Source of the DNA: Candidatus Caenarcanales bacterium
GTDB lineage: Bacteria > Cyanobacteriota > Vampirovibrionia > LMEP-6097
Length of the DNA: 60,680 nucleotides
Reading direction: 5' to 3'
Assembly (NCBI GenBank): GCA_022447685.1
Contig: JAKVAO010000007.1
Location: 1 to 60,680 of the forward strand
The translations under genes and the position numbers were made by a program. The stretch's first letter is position 1; the number at the start of each line of letters is the position of its first letter. Below, piece by piece: positions 48,198 through 57,035 of this stretch. Below the pieces are notes generated by a model. It was given only the letters and a program-made list of their open reading frames with translations, ran no database searches and was not told the origin of the DNA.

Positions 48198-50078
48198 ATG
48201 TCTATAAATAATAACGGTAATATAAATACCGGTCGTTTCGATGATGATCTTTATTTTAGAAGAGCGAAAGAGCTTAATGAAGATGTTGATAGGATTAATA
48301 TTGGTGCTGTAACTGATAGAGTTACTCAACTCAGAAATGATGTAGATGATAATAACTTCGTAGTTACTACAAATGAGGACGATGTAATAGCTACTGGCGC
48401 AGGTATTGATAGTGTTATTTCAGGAAATGGTAATGATATTATAGTCGCTGGTGATGGTGATGATATCGTGCAAGGGCGTAATGGCTCGGATATATTATAT
48501 GGTGATGCCGGTAATGATAGAGTTTATGGTGGAAATGATGCAGACTATATAAATACAGGTTCTGGAAATGATCAAGCTTTTGGTGGTAATGGTGACGATT
48601 TTATAGTAGCCGGGATTGGTAATAATTGGGTTGAAGGTGGAACGGGTACTGATACTGTGGTTTTTGAGGGTAGTTCAGATGATTATCTTTTAGGTTTTGA
48701 TGATGATGGCAATATTGTTGTGACAGATGCTTTGCGCCCAGAGAATAAAACAACAACTACTCAAATAGAAAACTATTTGTTTATTTCAGATAATGGTGAA
48801 GAATTATATACTCAAGAGGAAATAGCAGAGGCTATTGATTTTGAAGCAGAACAAGTTATTGAACCTGAACAAGTTATTGAACCTGAATCTGAAGAAAATA
48901 CAGCACAAGAAGATGCTTTTACCACCAATCATAAACATAATTTTGATACAGTTTGGGATTTAAATGGTGATGGAAGTTTAGATACTACAGAAATGAAACA
49001 TTTTGGTTGGGACCCAGAAGCTTGGTCTGAGCATGTAGCTAGAAATGACGCTGATGGCGATAATAAACTTAATTTTGAAGAAACCATGGAGATGTGGAAA
49101 GAATTTGATGATAATCAAGATGGTTTAATTGATTCGAATGAGATGACAGAATATATTAATGCTGATTATAGCGAAGCTATTCCTGAAGCAGAAGTCGAGA
49201 ATCACCAAGATAAGAAATTTACCGCGAGATCCAAAGAAAAGTTTGATGGCATCTGGGATATAAATGGGGACGGTAAATTAAGTACTGATGAAGTTGCAAA
49301 CTTTGGTTGGGATAGAGAAAACTGGAATGAATATATAGCTCGTTTTGATGAAGATGGTGATAACGAATTAAATTTTGAAGAAACTGTTGAATTGTGGAAA
49401 GAGTTTGATACAGATAAAGATGGGACTTTAAATACTACAGAAACGAATAAATATTTTCTTGCTGATTACGATACGGAAGTTTCAGACGAAGATAGAGAAG
49501 CATATCAAGAGAAGCGTTTTGAACTTAGACACAAACATAATTTTGATACAGTTTGGGATTTAAATGGTGATGGAAGTTTAGATACTACAGAAATGAAACA
49601 TTTTGGTTGGGACCCAGAAGCTTGGGCTGAGCATGTAGCTAGAAATGATGCTGATGGAGATAATAAACTTAATTTTGAAGAAACCATGGAGATGTGGAAA
49701 GAATTTGATGATAATCAAGATGGTTTAATTGATTCGAATGAGATGACAGAATATATTAATGCTGATTATAGCGTAGCTATTCCTGAAGCAGAAGTCGAGA
49801 ATCACCAAGATAAAAAATTTACCGCGAGATCCCAAGAAGAGTTTGATGGCATCTGGGATATAAATGGGGACGGTAGTCTTGATACAGATGAAGTCACTAG
49901 CTTTGGTTGGAACAAAGATAATTGGGAAAATCATGTTGATGCCCATGATCAAGACGGCGACGGTAAATTAAACTTAGAAGAGATTACTGAGGTCTGGAAA
50001 GAGTTCGATAAAGATCAAGACGGTGTTTTAAGCGCTGAAGAAAGGCAAAATTATATGAATGGTAACTATGATGCTTAA
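48198..50078 (+). CDS. RTX calcium-binding protein with twelve EF-hand loops
   Basis: 626 residues with no signal peptide. The N-terminus is Asn/Gly-rich. Residues 70-160 carry six or so RTX nonapeptides (GGNDADYI, GDAGNDRVY, GGNGDDFIV), which bind Ca2+ outside the cell and usually go with type I secretion. From about 245 to the end come four modules of about 90-100 residues, each with three canonical EF-hand loops (such as DLNGDGSLDTTE, DADGDNKLNFEE, DDNQDGLIDSNE). Modules 1 and 3 are nearly identical in DNA. No exporter gene lies nearby. Likely a secreted or surface calcium-dependent protein; it overlaps the convergent permease gene by 4 bp. Confidence 0.88.
   Translation: MSINNNGNINTGRFDDDLYFRRAKELNEDVDRINIGAVTDRVTQLRNDVDDNNFVVTTNEDDVIATGAGIDSVISGNGNDIIVAGDGDDIVQGRNGSDILYGDAGNDRVYGGNDADYINTGSGNDQAFGGNGDDFIVAGIGNNWVEGGTGTDTVVFEGSSDDYLLGFDDDGNIVVTDALRPENKTTTTQIENYLFISDNGEELYTQEEIAEAIDFEAEQVIEPEQVIEPESEENTAQEDAFTTNHKHNFDTVWDLNGDGSLDTTEMKHFGWDPEAWSEHVARNDADGDNKLNFEETMEMWKEFDDNQDGLIDSNEMTEYINADYSEAIPEAEVENHQDKKFTARSKEKFDGIWDINGDGKLSTDEVANFGWDRENWNEYIARFDEDGDNELNFEETVELWKEFDTDKDGTLNTTETNKYFLADYDTEVSDEDREAYQEKRFELRHKHNFDTVWDLNGDGSLDTTEMKHFGWDPEAWAEHVARNDADGDNKLNFEETMEMWKEFDDNQDGLIDSNEMTEYINADYSVAIPEAEVENHQDKKFTARSQEEFDGIWDINGDGSLDTDEVTSFGWNKDNWENHVDAHDQDGDGKLNLEEITEVWKEFDKDQDGVLSAEERQNYMNGNYDA
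48933..49275 (+). repeat. Internal DNA duplication in the EF-hand gene, copy 1
   Basis: 343 bp repeated 600 bp downstream with about eight mismatches. It encodes EF-hand module 1 and the start of module 2. Confidence 0.9.
49533..49875 (+). repeat. Internal DNA duplication in the EF-hand gene, copy 2
   Basis: Partner of 48933-49275, offset exactly 600 bp (200 codons). Near identity implies recent duplication or gene conversion, while the DNA on either side has diverged. Confidence 0.9.
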
Positions 50079-51103
50079 ACTCTAGGGTCTAGTTTTTTAA
50101 GAAGTAGATCAGCAATTAAGTTTCCTAGAATTAGCATGAAGCTTCCTATAAGTAAGTTAGTCATAACTAGATTTACATCTTGTTTTCTCGCTGCTTCTAG
50201 AGTTGATAAGCCTAAGCCCGGATATGAAAGAACCATTTCTATTAATGAAGATCCAGCAAATAATGATGCAAATTCAAATCCAAATAAAGTTACCAAAGGA
50301 TTAATTGCATTTCTGACAGCGTGTTTGAATACAACTACATTTTCACTAAGTCCTTTCGCTCTTGCACTTTTTACATAAGGTTTATCTAAGACTTCAATTA
50401 AGTTTGCGCGCATTTGTCTTTGAATACCAGGAAGAGAGGATATGCTGAGTATGAAAACCGGAATGAATAAGTGCTTTGCAAGATCAATAATTTTCTCAAA
50501 GAGATTCATTTGTTCAAAAACTACAGAACTTAAACCACCAATCGGGAAATAACCAGAATAGAGAGCAAACAACAGCATGAAAATAGCAAGTATAAAGCTT
50601 GGTATTGCCATTATTACTGTGACTAAGAATCTTGTAGTATAATCAAATAATTTATCCTGTTGCATAGCACAAAAAATTCCAAGTGGAATGGCTAGAGCCC
50701 AGCTGAAGAATATTGCAAAGAAGTTTAGTATCAAAGTATTTCTTAGAGCTGGTTTGATTACATCAATTACTTTTTGGTTAGACTGTGTGAAGCCTAAATC
50801 ACCATGTAATAAATTTTTGAACCAGGTGAAGTATTGTTCAAGAAAGGGTTTGTCGAGCCCGAGTCTTTTTGATTCCATTTCTATTTGTTGTTCTGAAACA
50901 GATGGGTTTAGTTTTAAGTCAGCTAGTGGATCTCCAGTTTTGATGTGTATCGCTTTGGAGCTGATTTGGCTGAAGCCTAGATTTAGCTTGTGTTCTGGAA
51001 TATGAATATCAATTTTCATTAATGAAAAAGTAATGAAACTAATAATGATTATTAAAATACAACTATTTAAGAGCCTTTGCGATACATAGATAAGATTGTT
51101 CAT
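50075..51103 (-). CDS. ABC transporter permease, DppB/OppB type (second copy)
   Basis: 342-residue inner-membrane permease with six or so hydrophobic segments, the EAA loop (KSARAKGLSENVVVFKHAVRN) and the C-terminal FAGSSLIEMVLSYPGLG region of the family. The N-terminal periplasmic loop (LKLNPSVSEQQIEMESKRLG) is typical. The start ATG shares one base with the stop of the upstream ClC gene (TAATG), so the two are translationally coupled. No other ABC subunit is present. It differs strongly from the copy at 5382. Confidence 0.87.
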   Translation of the reverse strand: MNNLIYVSQRLLNSCILIIIISFITFSLMKIDIHIPEHKLNLGFSQISSKAIHIKTGDPLADLKLNPSVSEQQIEMESKRLGLDKPFLEQYFTWFKNLLHGDLGFTQSNQKVIDVIKPALRNTLILNFFAIFFSWALAIPLGIFCAMQQDKLFDYTTRFLVTVIMAIPSFILAIFMLLFALYSGYFPIGGLSSVVFEQMNLFEKIIDLAKHLFIPVFILSISSLPGIQRQMRANLIEVLDKPYVKSARAKGLSENVVVFKHAVRNAINPLVTLFGFEFASLFAGSSLIEMVLSYPGLGLSTLEAARKQDVNLVMTNLLIGSFMLILGNLIADLLLKKLDPRV

Positions 51104-52815
51104 TAGTCAATTTCTTTGTTTGCTTCAAAGTTAATGATATCTGATCTTGTGAGAATACCTGAAAGAAGATTAGGATTATTTCTATCTATGATTAAAAGTC
51201 GACCGATATCGTGCTCGTGCAAAGCGATTATCGCGTTATGAAGGTTATCATCTTCAGTTAAAACTTTAAGAGACTTGCTCATAATAGTGTTAATTTTGCC
51301 ATTACGTTTATAACCATTATCAAAGGCTTTTTTAAGATCATTTCTAGTAATTATGCCGCTCAGTTCATCATTGTCATTGAGAACAGGTAAGCCACTATGT
51401 TCTGTTTTTTGGAAAATTTTGTTGAGGTGACCCAGGCTGATATTCTCATTAACCCAATCAACAGAAGCGGTCATTGCTTCTTTGACGCTGAATTGTTGCA
51501 AATATGATGGACTGGTATATTCATTTAATTCAATACCTTCACGAGAAAGAAGGTTTTCATAGATACCTCCGATTTGGAGTTTCTCAGAGGTAATGTTCGC
51601 AATAATACATGAGAACATTAAAGGTAAAACTAAATCATAGTTTCCGGTAAGCTCAAAAAGCATAACAATACTAGTAATAGGTGCTCTGGATATGGCTGTA
51701 AAGAAAGCTCCCATTCCAACAAAGGCAAATGTAGATGGGTTAAAATCTAAAGATGGAAAACATGCGTTCAAAGTATTGCCAAACATAGCTCCAAGTAAGG
51801 CGCCAAGTATCAGAGAGGGCGCAAAGATTCCCCCTGGAACTCCACTACCATAGGCAACTATAGTTAGAAAATATTTGAACAGGAAGATGATGGGAATTAA
51901 CCACCAGGTATAGGCTTGAGCAAGAGTACCTTCTAAAGTTGCATGACCACCACCAATAGCTTCCGGTAACCATAAAGCTACTAATCCAGTAATCAATCCA
52001 GCTATAGCACCGTGAGCCCATCTTGGGATCATAGAGAAGCGATTTTGATAAAAATCAAGTGATTTGACAATGGATCTTTGGAAATAAACACCGATGATGC
52101 CACAGGCAATTCCAAGAATTATATAGAAAGGAATAGAACCTAAGTCCATACCAGTATTAGACTGGAAATGGAAAGTGAAAAAATCTCCATAGAGTAATCT
52201 ACAAGTTATCGCAGCGCTTACTGAACCTACTATTGCAGGACCTAGTGAGACACTAGAGAAATTATGATCCAATTCTTCAATAATAAAGAGTACACCTGCT
52301 ATTGGCGTATTGAATGCAGCTGCAAGTCCAGCTCCAGCGCCACTTGCCATAGCTCGTTTGTGATGTTTACTATTGAGAAGTTTAGCTATTCTATTACCAA
52401 GCCCAGCACCGATATGAATTGTAGGTCCTTCACGCCCCATGGATAAGCCAGAGGCAATACCAACAATAGCTCCAAAAAACTTAACAATAGATGTTCTCAA
52501 ACCAATATAGATATTTGAGTTATTCAGTGCGTGTTTAACCTGAGGAATACCACTACCTGATGCGTCAGGGGCGTATCTCTGGGTTATAAAACTTGCAAAT
52601 AAGCCACCAATAGTACAAGTGAGAATAGGGTATAACCATTCATACCAATATTCTCTATGATAAAGATTGTAGTAAAAAAGATGACCTAATTTTTCAGTTA
52701 AAACTCTGAAAGCAACTGCTATGCATCCAATAACTATACCTATAATCGCAACTCTGATTAAAATCTGAGTTTTAACGTCGAAGCTTTTTAAGAAAAGGTA
52801 TTTAATGCGGCGCAC
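51103..52815 (-). CDS. ClC-family chloride/proton antiporter with CBS domains
   Basis: 570-residue membrane protein. The anion-pathway motifs are present: GSGIPQVKH, GREGPTIHIGAG with the gating Glu, and GVPGGIFAPSLILG. A Glu in LFIIEELDHNF sits where the internal proton Glu of antiporters lies, so it is more likely an H+/Cl- exchanger than a channel. A C-terminal pair of CBS domains (from about 460) may sense nucleotides. The start is GTG. It is coupled to the permease downstream. Confidence 0.92.
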   Translation of the reverse strand: MRRIKYLFLKSFDVKTQILIRVAIIGIVIGCIAVAFRVLTEKLGHLFYYNLYHREYWYEWLYPILTCTIGGLFASFITQRYAPDASGSGIPQVKHALNNSNIYIGLRTSIVKFFGAIVGIASGLSMGREGPTIHIGAGLGNRIAKLLNSKHHKRAMASGAGAGLAAAFNTPIAGVLFIIEELDHNFSSVSLGPAIVGSVSAAITCRLLYGDFFTFHFQSNTGMDLGSIPFYIILGIACGIIGVYFQRSIVKSLDFYQNRFSMIPRWAHGAIAGLITGLVALWLPEAIGGGHATLEGTLAQAYTWWLIPIIFLFKYFLTIVAYGSGVPGGIFAPSLILGALLGAMFGNTLNACFPSLDFNPSTFAFVGMGAFFTAISRAPITSIVMLFELTGNYDLVLPLMFSCIIANITSEKLQIGGIYENLLSREGIELNEYTSPSYLQQFSVKEAMTASVDWVNENISLGHLNKIFQKTEHSGLPVLNDNDELSGIITRNDLKKAFDNGYKRNGKINTIMSKSLKVLTEDDNLHNAIIALHEHDIGRLLIIDRNNPNLLSGILTRSDIINFEANKEID

Positions 52816-52834
52816 TTGAATTTCTGAGCTGGAA

Positions 52835-54178
52835 TTATTCCTGAACTTTAAATTTTATCAAAATTGGGGTTCCCTTGAATCCAAAATATTCCCTTAATTG
52901 CTTTTCCATAAACCTAACGTATGTTTCTGGGATTAATTCTGGATAGTTAGCAAAAAATAAGAAGGTTGGAGGGGCTATATCGACCTGGGTAACGTATTTA
53001 ATACGAATAGATTTTTGTTTCACAATTGGGGGTGGGTGAAGCATTAAAATATCGGCAAGAATTTTATTTAGAAGACTAGTTTCAACTCTTCTCTTATGTT
53101 CTTGATTTGCAGCTATAGCTGCAGTCCAAACCTTATCTGTTCTAGTACCTTCTTTAGCAGAGATAAACTCTAATGGAGCATAGCTGATAAATCTCAGTTT
53201 GAAATTGAGTTCATCTTTATACGCTTGAAGCTTTACTTGGTCATTTTTGATTTCTGGTTTAAGAATATCCCATTTATTAACTGCAATTACGCAGGCTTTA
53301 CCTTTGGATTCTATGAGAGATGCGATTTTTTGATCTTGTTCACTAACAATCTCATCTTCTGTTGCATCTACAATCAAAATTACAACATCTGACCTTGCAA
53401 TACTATGAGTAGTTCTAAGTGTAGAGAATCTTTCTACTTCTTCGTTTACTTTGGATTTTCTTCTAAGCCCAGCGGTATCAATAAGTTCAAATTTGTGATC
53501 GTGACGGTTCAAGAACATATTAATTGAATCACGGGTAGTACCACTAATATCACTAACTATAGATCTATCTTCACCTACAAGTTTATTATAGAGGCTCGAT
53601 TTACCAACATTTGGTTTACCAGTGAAGCTTATTTTGATAATTTCTTCAGCGCGTTCTACACTGGTACCCAAATCTGCTCCATATTTTTGGATTATAGATT
53701 CGAGCATATCATTCAAGCCTACTGATCCGTGCATCGCTGATACCGGAAACAGATTATCGAAGCCAAGTTTATAAAATTCATAGATTAGGTTTTGTTTATC
53801 GTGGCTATCTACTTTGTTTACAGCAACAAAGACTTTCTCGAAATATTTCTCACGTAAAATTTTACAAATTCTCTCATCATCGGCAGTGAGACCAGAGTTT
53901 ACATCAACTATAAATATAATTGCATCTGATTTATCCAAGCCAATGGATGCTTGTTCATAGATATCATCTGCAAATGGGTCTTCTTTGTCGAAGGTTATTC
54001 CACCAGTATCACAGATAAGGAAAGGAACACCTTCCCATTCAAATTCAACTTCTTTTCTATCTCGGGTGATTCCAGATTTCTCGCCAACAATGCATACTTT
54101 CTTCTCTGCAAGTCTATTAACAAGAGTACTCTTGCCTACATTTGGTCTACCGACTAGTGATATTTGAATTTTTTTCAT
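52835..54178 (-). CDS. der: GTPase Der (EngA), ribosome assembly
   Basis: Essential tandem GTPase that acts in 50S subunit maturation. The 447-residue protein has two G domains: GRPNVGKSTLVNRL with NKVD, and GKPNVGKSSLYNKL with NKWD. The C-terminal KH-like domain ends the protein (GFKGTPILIKF). The first 32 bases overlap the end of coaBC, so translation is coupled. The start ATG gives the normal MKKIQISLVGRPNVGKS. Confidence 0.95.
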   Translation of the reverse strand: MKKIQISLVGRPNVGKSTLVNRLAEKKVCIVGEKSGITRDRKEVEFEWEGVPFLICDTGGITFDKEDPFADDIYEQASIGLDKSDAIIFIVDVNSGLTADDERICKILREKYFEKVFVAVNKVDSHDKQNLIYEFYKLGFDNLFPVSAMHGSVGLNDMLESIIQKYGADLGTSVERAEEIIKISFTGKPNVGKSSLYNKLVGEDRSIVSDISGTTRDSINMFLNRHDHKFELIDTAGLRRKSKVNEEVERFSTLRTTHSIARSDVVILIVDATEDEIVSEQDQKIASLIESKGKACVIAVNKWDILKPEIKNDQVKLQAYKDELNFKLRFISYAPLEFISAKEGTRTDKVWTAAIAANQEHKRRVETSLLNKILADILMLHPPPIVKQKSIRIKYVTQVDIAPPTFLFFANYPELIPETYVRFMEKQLREYFGFKGTPILIKFKVQE

Positions 54179-55472
54179 TGTTTGCTTTTAGCATTCTTTG
54201 CAAATGAGTTAATATCTCTTTTGCATTTTCTAATTTATGTTGAAGTGGTAGCGAATTAATCTCTACTTCATCAATATTATCTGGCTTAGTATATATTATA
54301 CTAATTTGGCTTTGTGCTTTGCCGAGAGCATCTTGCTTATTAGCTACAATAATATCTAATTTTTTGTCGATAAGTTTTTTTCTTGCGTTTTCAAGAAGAT
54401 TTTCCGTTTCTAGTGAAAAACCGATTATAATCTGATAATTTTGCTTAGTTTCAGCAATTGTTTTTATAATATCTGGATTTTTTTTGAGTTCAACTGTGAT
54501 AGTTTCAGAACCCTCTGGGTCTTTTTTGATTTTATTATCAGAGTATTTAACTGGGCTGAAGTCAGAGACAGCCGCTGCCATAATTAGAGCGTCAATAGAT
54601 TCATTGAAATTTGCTGCTATTGCTTTATGCATCTCATCTGCACTATTTACTTGTAGGATTACTAGGTTAGGATGTTCGATCAAAGCAGCTTTGATTGGGT
54701 CTTCTGAGTAATTAACAGTAGTTACCAAAATTACATTTGCGTTTCTATAGATAGCTTCCTGTACAAGTGCAAAGCCCATTTCGCCGGAGCTAGAATTACC
54801 AATAAATCTCACGGGATCAAGATATTCTCTTGTGCCACCTGAGCTGATTATGATATTTTTACCTGTGAGTTCTTGAGATTTCACCACGACTTCTTCAATT
54901 ATGAGTTTTTCTTGCAGGTCTATAAAGTTTTCAAGATAAGTGATTATGTCTTGAAGCTCTGCTAACCTACCTATACCCTTAATTCCACAGGCTAATTCTC
55001 CAGTTGAAGGTGGAATTATGTAGTAATCCAATTCATCAACAATAAACTTAATATTGTTTTGGATAGCTTTATGGTTCCACATCTTGGTGTTCATGGCTGG
55101 AGCGATAATTACTGGGGCAGATGATGCCAAGATAATGTCAAATATAAGATCGTCACTAATACCGCAGGCAAGTTTAGAAATAGTATTCGCTGTAGCAGGG
55201 GCGATTAAGATTAGATCAGCGATATTGGCAAGTTCAATATGATCTATATAAGATTTATCAGCATTGATAGTGTGTTTATCTGCTTTGGTGTAGACCTTGT
55301 TTTTGCTAATTACCTCTAGGCTAAGCGGTGCAACAAAGTTCTCTGCAGATTCTGATAATACACAGTAAACATTGGCTCCATGTTTTTTCAACATAGATAC
55401 CAATTCCACAGATTTATAGGCAGCTATGCCACCTGATATTGCAAGAACAATATTTTTATTTTTTAAAGGCAT
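54147..55472 (-). CDS. coaBC: Bifunctional CoaBC (phosphopantothenoylcysteine synthetase/decarboxylase)
   Basis: Two successive coenzyme A steps in one protein. The N-terminal flavin domain (CoaC) has VLAISGGIAAYKS, the PAMNTKMW motif and the active Cys in LACGIKGIGRL. The C-terminal CoaB domain has IISSGGTREYLDPVRFIGNSSSG and the Lys-rich NKIKKD region. I choose the ATG at 55472 (MPLKNKNIV) over a TTG at 55490, as it fits the family. Downstream of an omega-like gene and overlapping der. Confidence 0.93.
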   Translation of the reverse strand: MPLKNKNIVLAISGGIAAYKSVELVSMLKKHGANVYCVLSESAENFVAPLSLEVISKNKVYTKADKHTINADKSYIDHIELANIADLILIAPATANTISKLACGISDDLIFDIILASSAPVIIAPAMNTKMWNHKAIQNNIKFIVDELDYYIIPPSTGELACGIKGIGRLAELQDIITYLENFIDLQEKLIIEEVVVKSQELTGKNIIISSGGTREYLDPVRFIGNSSSGEMGFALVQEAIYRNANVILVTTVNYSEDPIKAALIEHPNLVILQVNSADEMHKAIAANFNESIDALIMAAAVSDFSPVKYSDNKIKKDPEGSETITVELKKNPDIIKTIAETKQNYQIIIGFSLETENLLENARKKLIDKKLDIIVANKQDALGKAQSQISIIYTKPDNIDEVEINSLPLQHKLENAKEILTHLQRMLKANNEKNSNITSR

Positions 55473-55493
55473 CCTATATTCTTGTGCCAAGTA

Positions 55494-55688
55494 CTAAGAA
55501 ATTTTATGTTCGTAAATTTCATTAATAGCTTTTTTAACAGAAGGTTCAGGACTTGGATTTTCTTTGTCTTCTTCCTTGATTCTCTTAGCTACTCCGGCTA
55601 TCTCTTTTGCAACTTCATAGATATTCTCTTCATTATCTATGATTGCACTTAGTCGGTTATTCATCTGTTTAGAATCTTCGTTAAACAT
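55494..55688 (-). CDS. rpoZ: Putative RNA polymerase omega subunit (divergent)
   Basis: 64 residues from the ATG at 55688 (a longer frame starting at 55736 is unlikely). The pattern NNRLSAIIDN, YEVAKEIAGVAKRIKEE, then PSVKKAINEI matches the order of omega subunits, where an N-R helix, an A-K-R-A-x helix and K-P-V-x-x-A-L-x-E-I follow in sequence; the end is closest to the cyanobacterial KPVIRAIIEM form. The position between a nucleotide kinase and coaBC mirrors the common gmk-rpoZ-coaBC order. The identity is an inference from pattern and synteny. Confidence 0.5.
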   Translation of the reverse strand: MFNEDSKQMNNRLSAIIDNEENIYEVAKEIAGVAKRIKEEDKENPSPEPSVKKAINEIYEHKIS

Positions 55689-55766
55689 AATTAGATATAT
55701 TATCTTAGCATATTCACAACTACCATTGCAGAGCAATAGGTTTCTCAGGTTTCAAAATTTAGGTTT

Positions 55767-56429
55767 CTACTTAGATACTGCTTTGAGTTTTGAAGTTATT
55801 GCTTCGTAGACCATTCCAGGCGCTTCATCAGCTTCAATAGAAATAAATTCACCCTTATCCCCATTACCATAGAAGTCTTTAAGTGGTTTACCAGTTTCAG
55901 ACTCATATGAGTTGATTCTTTTTTCTATAGTTTCTGGGTTATCATCTTTTCTTTGATAAAGCTCAGAACCACATAGATCACAGATGCCTTCTACTTTAGG
56001 TGGGTTAAAGGCAATGTGGAACATGCCCTTGCAGCCTGGTTTCTTGGTACCAGTACATAATCTTCTGCCACTCAATCTCTCTACTAGATTTTCTTTGTTT
56101 ACTTCAAGTGAGAAAATATAGTGAAGGTTCGTAACAGAATTTAAAAATTCGGCTTGCTCTTTAGTTCTTGGGTAACCATCTAGAACGAATCTTTTAGTTC
56201 TATCAAGTTTGTTTTTGACAATCTCATTTACTATATCGTCACTAACTAAGTTTCCAGCTTCTACTATGGATTGTACTTTCTGACCTAATTCTGAGCCGCT
56301 TTTGATTTCTGCTCTAATAAGATCACCAGTGCTGATATGCTCCAAACCAAATTCTTCTGAAAGCTTAGCGCATTGAGTTCCTTTTCCTGCTCCAGCTGGT
56401 CCAATAAATAAAATTCTTAGTTCACCCAC
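55767..56429 (-). CDS. adk: Adenylate kinase (zinc-type, long form)
   Basis: Balances AMP, ADP and ATP. The 220-residue protein has the P-loop IGPAGAGKGTQCAKL, the NMP site (STGDLIRAEIKSG), FVLDGYPRTKEQAEFL and the LID. The LID has four cysteines (CTGTKKPGC... ICDLCGSEL), so a structural zinc is expected, as in Gram-positive and related kinases. The start is GTG at 56429 (Met-Gly-Glu-Leu). It lies 78 bp upstream of the omega-like gene on the same strand. Confidence 0.95.
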   Translation of the reverse strand: MGELRILFIGPAGAGKGTQCAKLSEEFGLEHISTGDLIRAEIKSGSELGQKVQSIVEAGNLVSDDIVNEIVKNKLDRTKRFVLDGYPRTKEQAEFLNSVTNLHYIFSLEVNKENLVERLSGRRLCTGTKKPGCKGMFHIAFNPPKVEGICDLCGSELYQRKDDNPETIEKRINSYESETGKPLKDFYGNGDKGEFISIEADEAPGMVYEAITSKLKAVSK

Positions 56430-56484
56430 GACGTCAGTTATTTTAGCATTAACTTTATGTCAATAATGAGTATTTTGAATTTTC

Positions 56485-56883
56485 TTAATTGCTTATATTA
56501 TTCTGACTTATAAGTCTATTTGTGCATCTTATCTTGTTGGCTTGGTTTGTATTTTTATCATCAAAGTTTACTATAATACTTTGAATTCTTTGGTTATTTC
56601 CTTCTTTTCTACTTGAGCTAAGCTCTATCATATTTGAATACAGTGTTGCTTCTTGGATTTCTCCATTATCTTTTTTTACTTGAATGCTGTCATCACCTAA
56701 TATAACTTTATCACCCTTATATTTATCTTGTGCTCCGTGGTCTGAAGCTGATAATGTATTAAGCAATTCCCTGATTTTGAGACTTGCTTCTTGGATTGCT
56801 TTTTGAGGGATATTCTTTAATTCTTCTCCAGTGAAGCTGTAGTTATTTTCATTACTCTTGTTTGCTGAAATCATTTTATCCAT
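56485..56883 (-). CDS. Unknown small polar protein
   Basis: 132 residues, rich in Asn, Ser, Lys and Gln, with no signal peptide and no recognised motif. Weak helix at 23-45 (ELKNIPQKAIQEASLKIREL), then polar strands (GDKVILGDDSIQVKKDNGE). Asn-rich ends resemble other unknown acidic/polar proteins in the window. Coding is likely on composition and length but the role is unknown. Confidence 0.5.
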   Translation of the reverse strand: MDKMISANKSNENNYSFTGEELKNIPQKAIQEASLKIRELLNTLSASDHGAQDKYKGDKVILGDDSIQVKKDNGEIQEATLYSNMIELSSSRKEGNNQRIQSIIVNFDDKNTNQANKIRCTNRLISQNNISN

Positions 56884-57035
56884 CCATGAATAAAATCCAT
56901 TTTCTTTTGGATTACTTGGATATATAGTATTAAATAATTAGTGAGCTTGCTGAATAATCGATTGAGACATATTTTTCATATTATCTAAAATATTTTGGTT
57001 GAGTCAAGACTAAATGTATATTTTAATAATGTATC

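Noticed and set aside
48933..49875. Assembly artefact as the cause of the repeated EF-hand DNA
   Set aside because: The copies differ at about eight positions and the DNA around them has diverged in frame, as expected for true modules.
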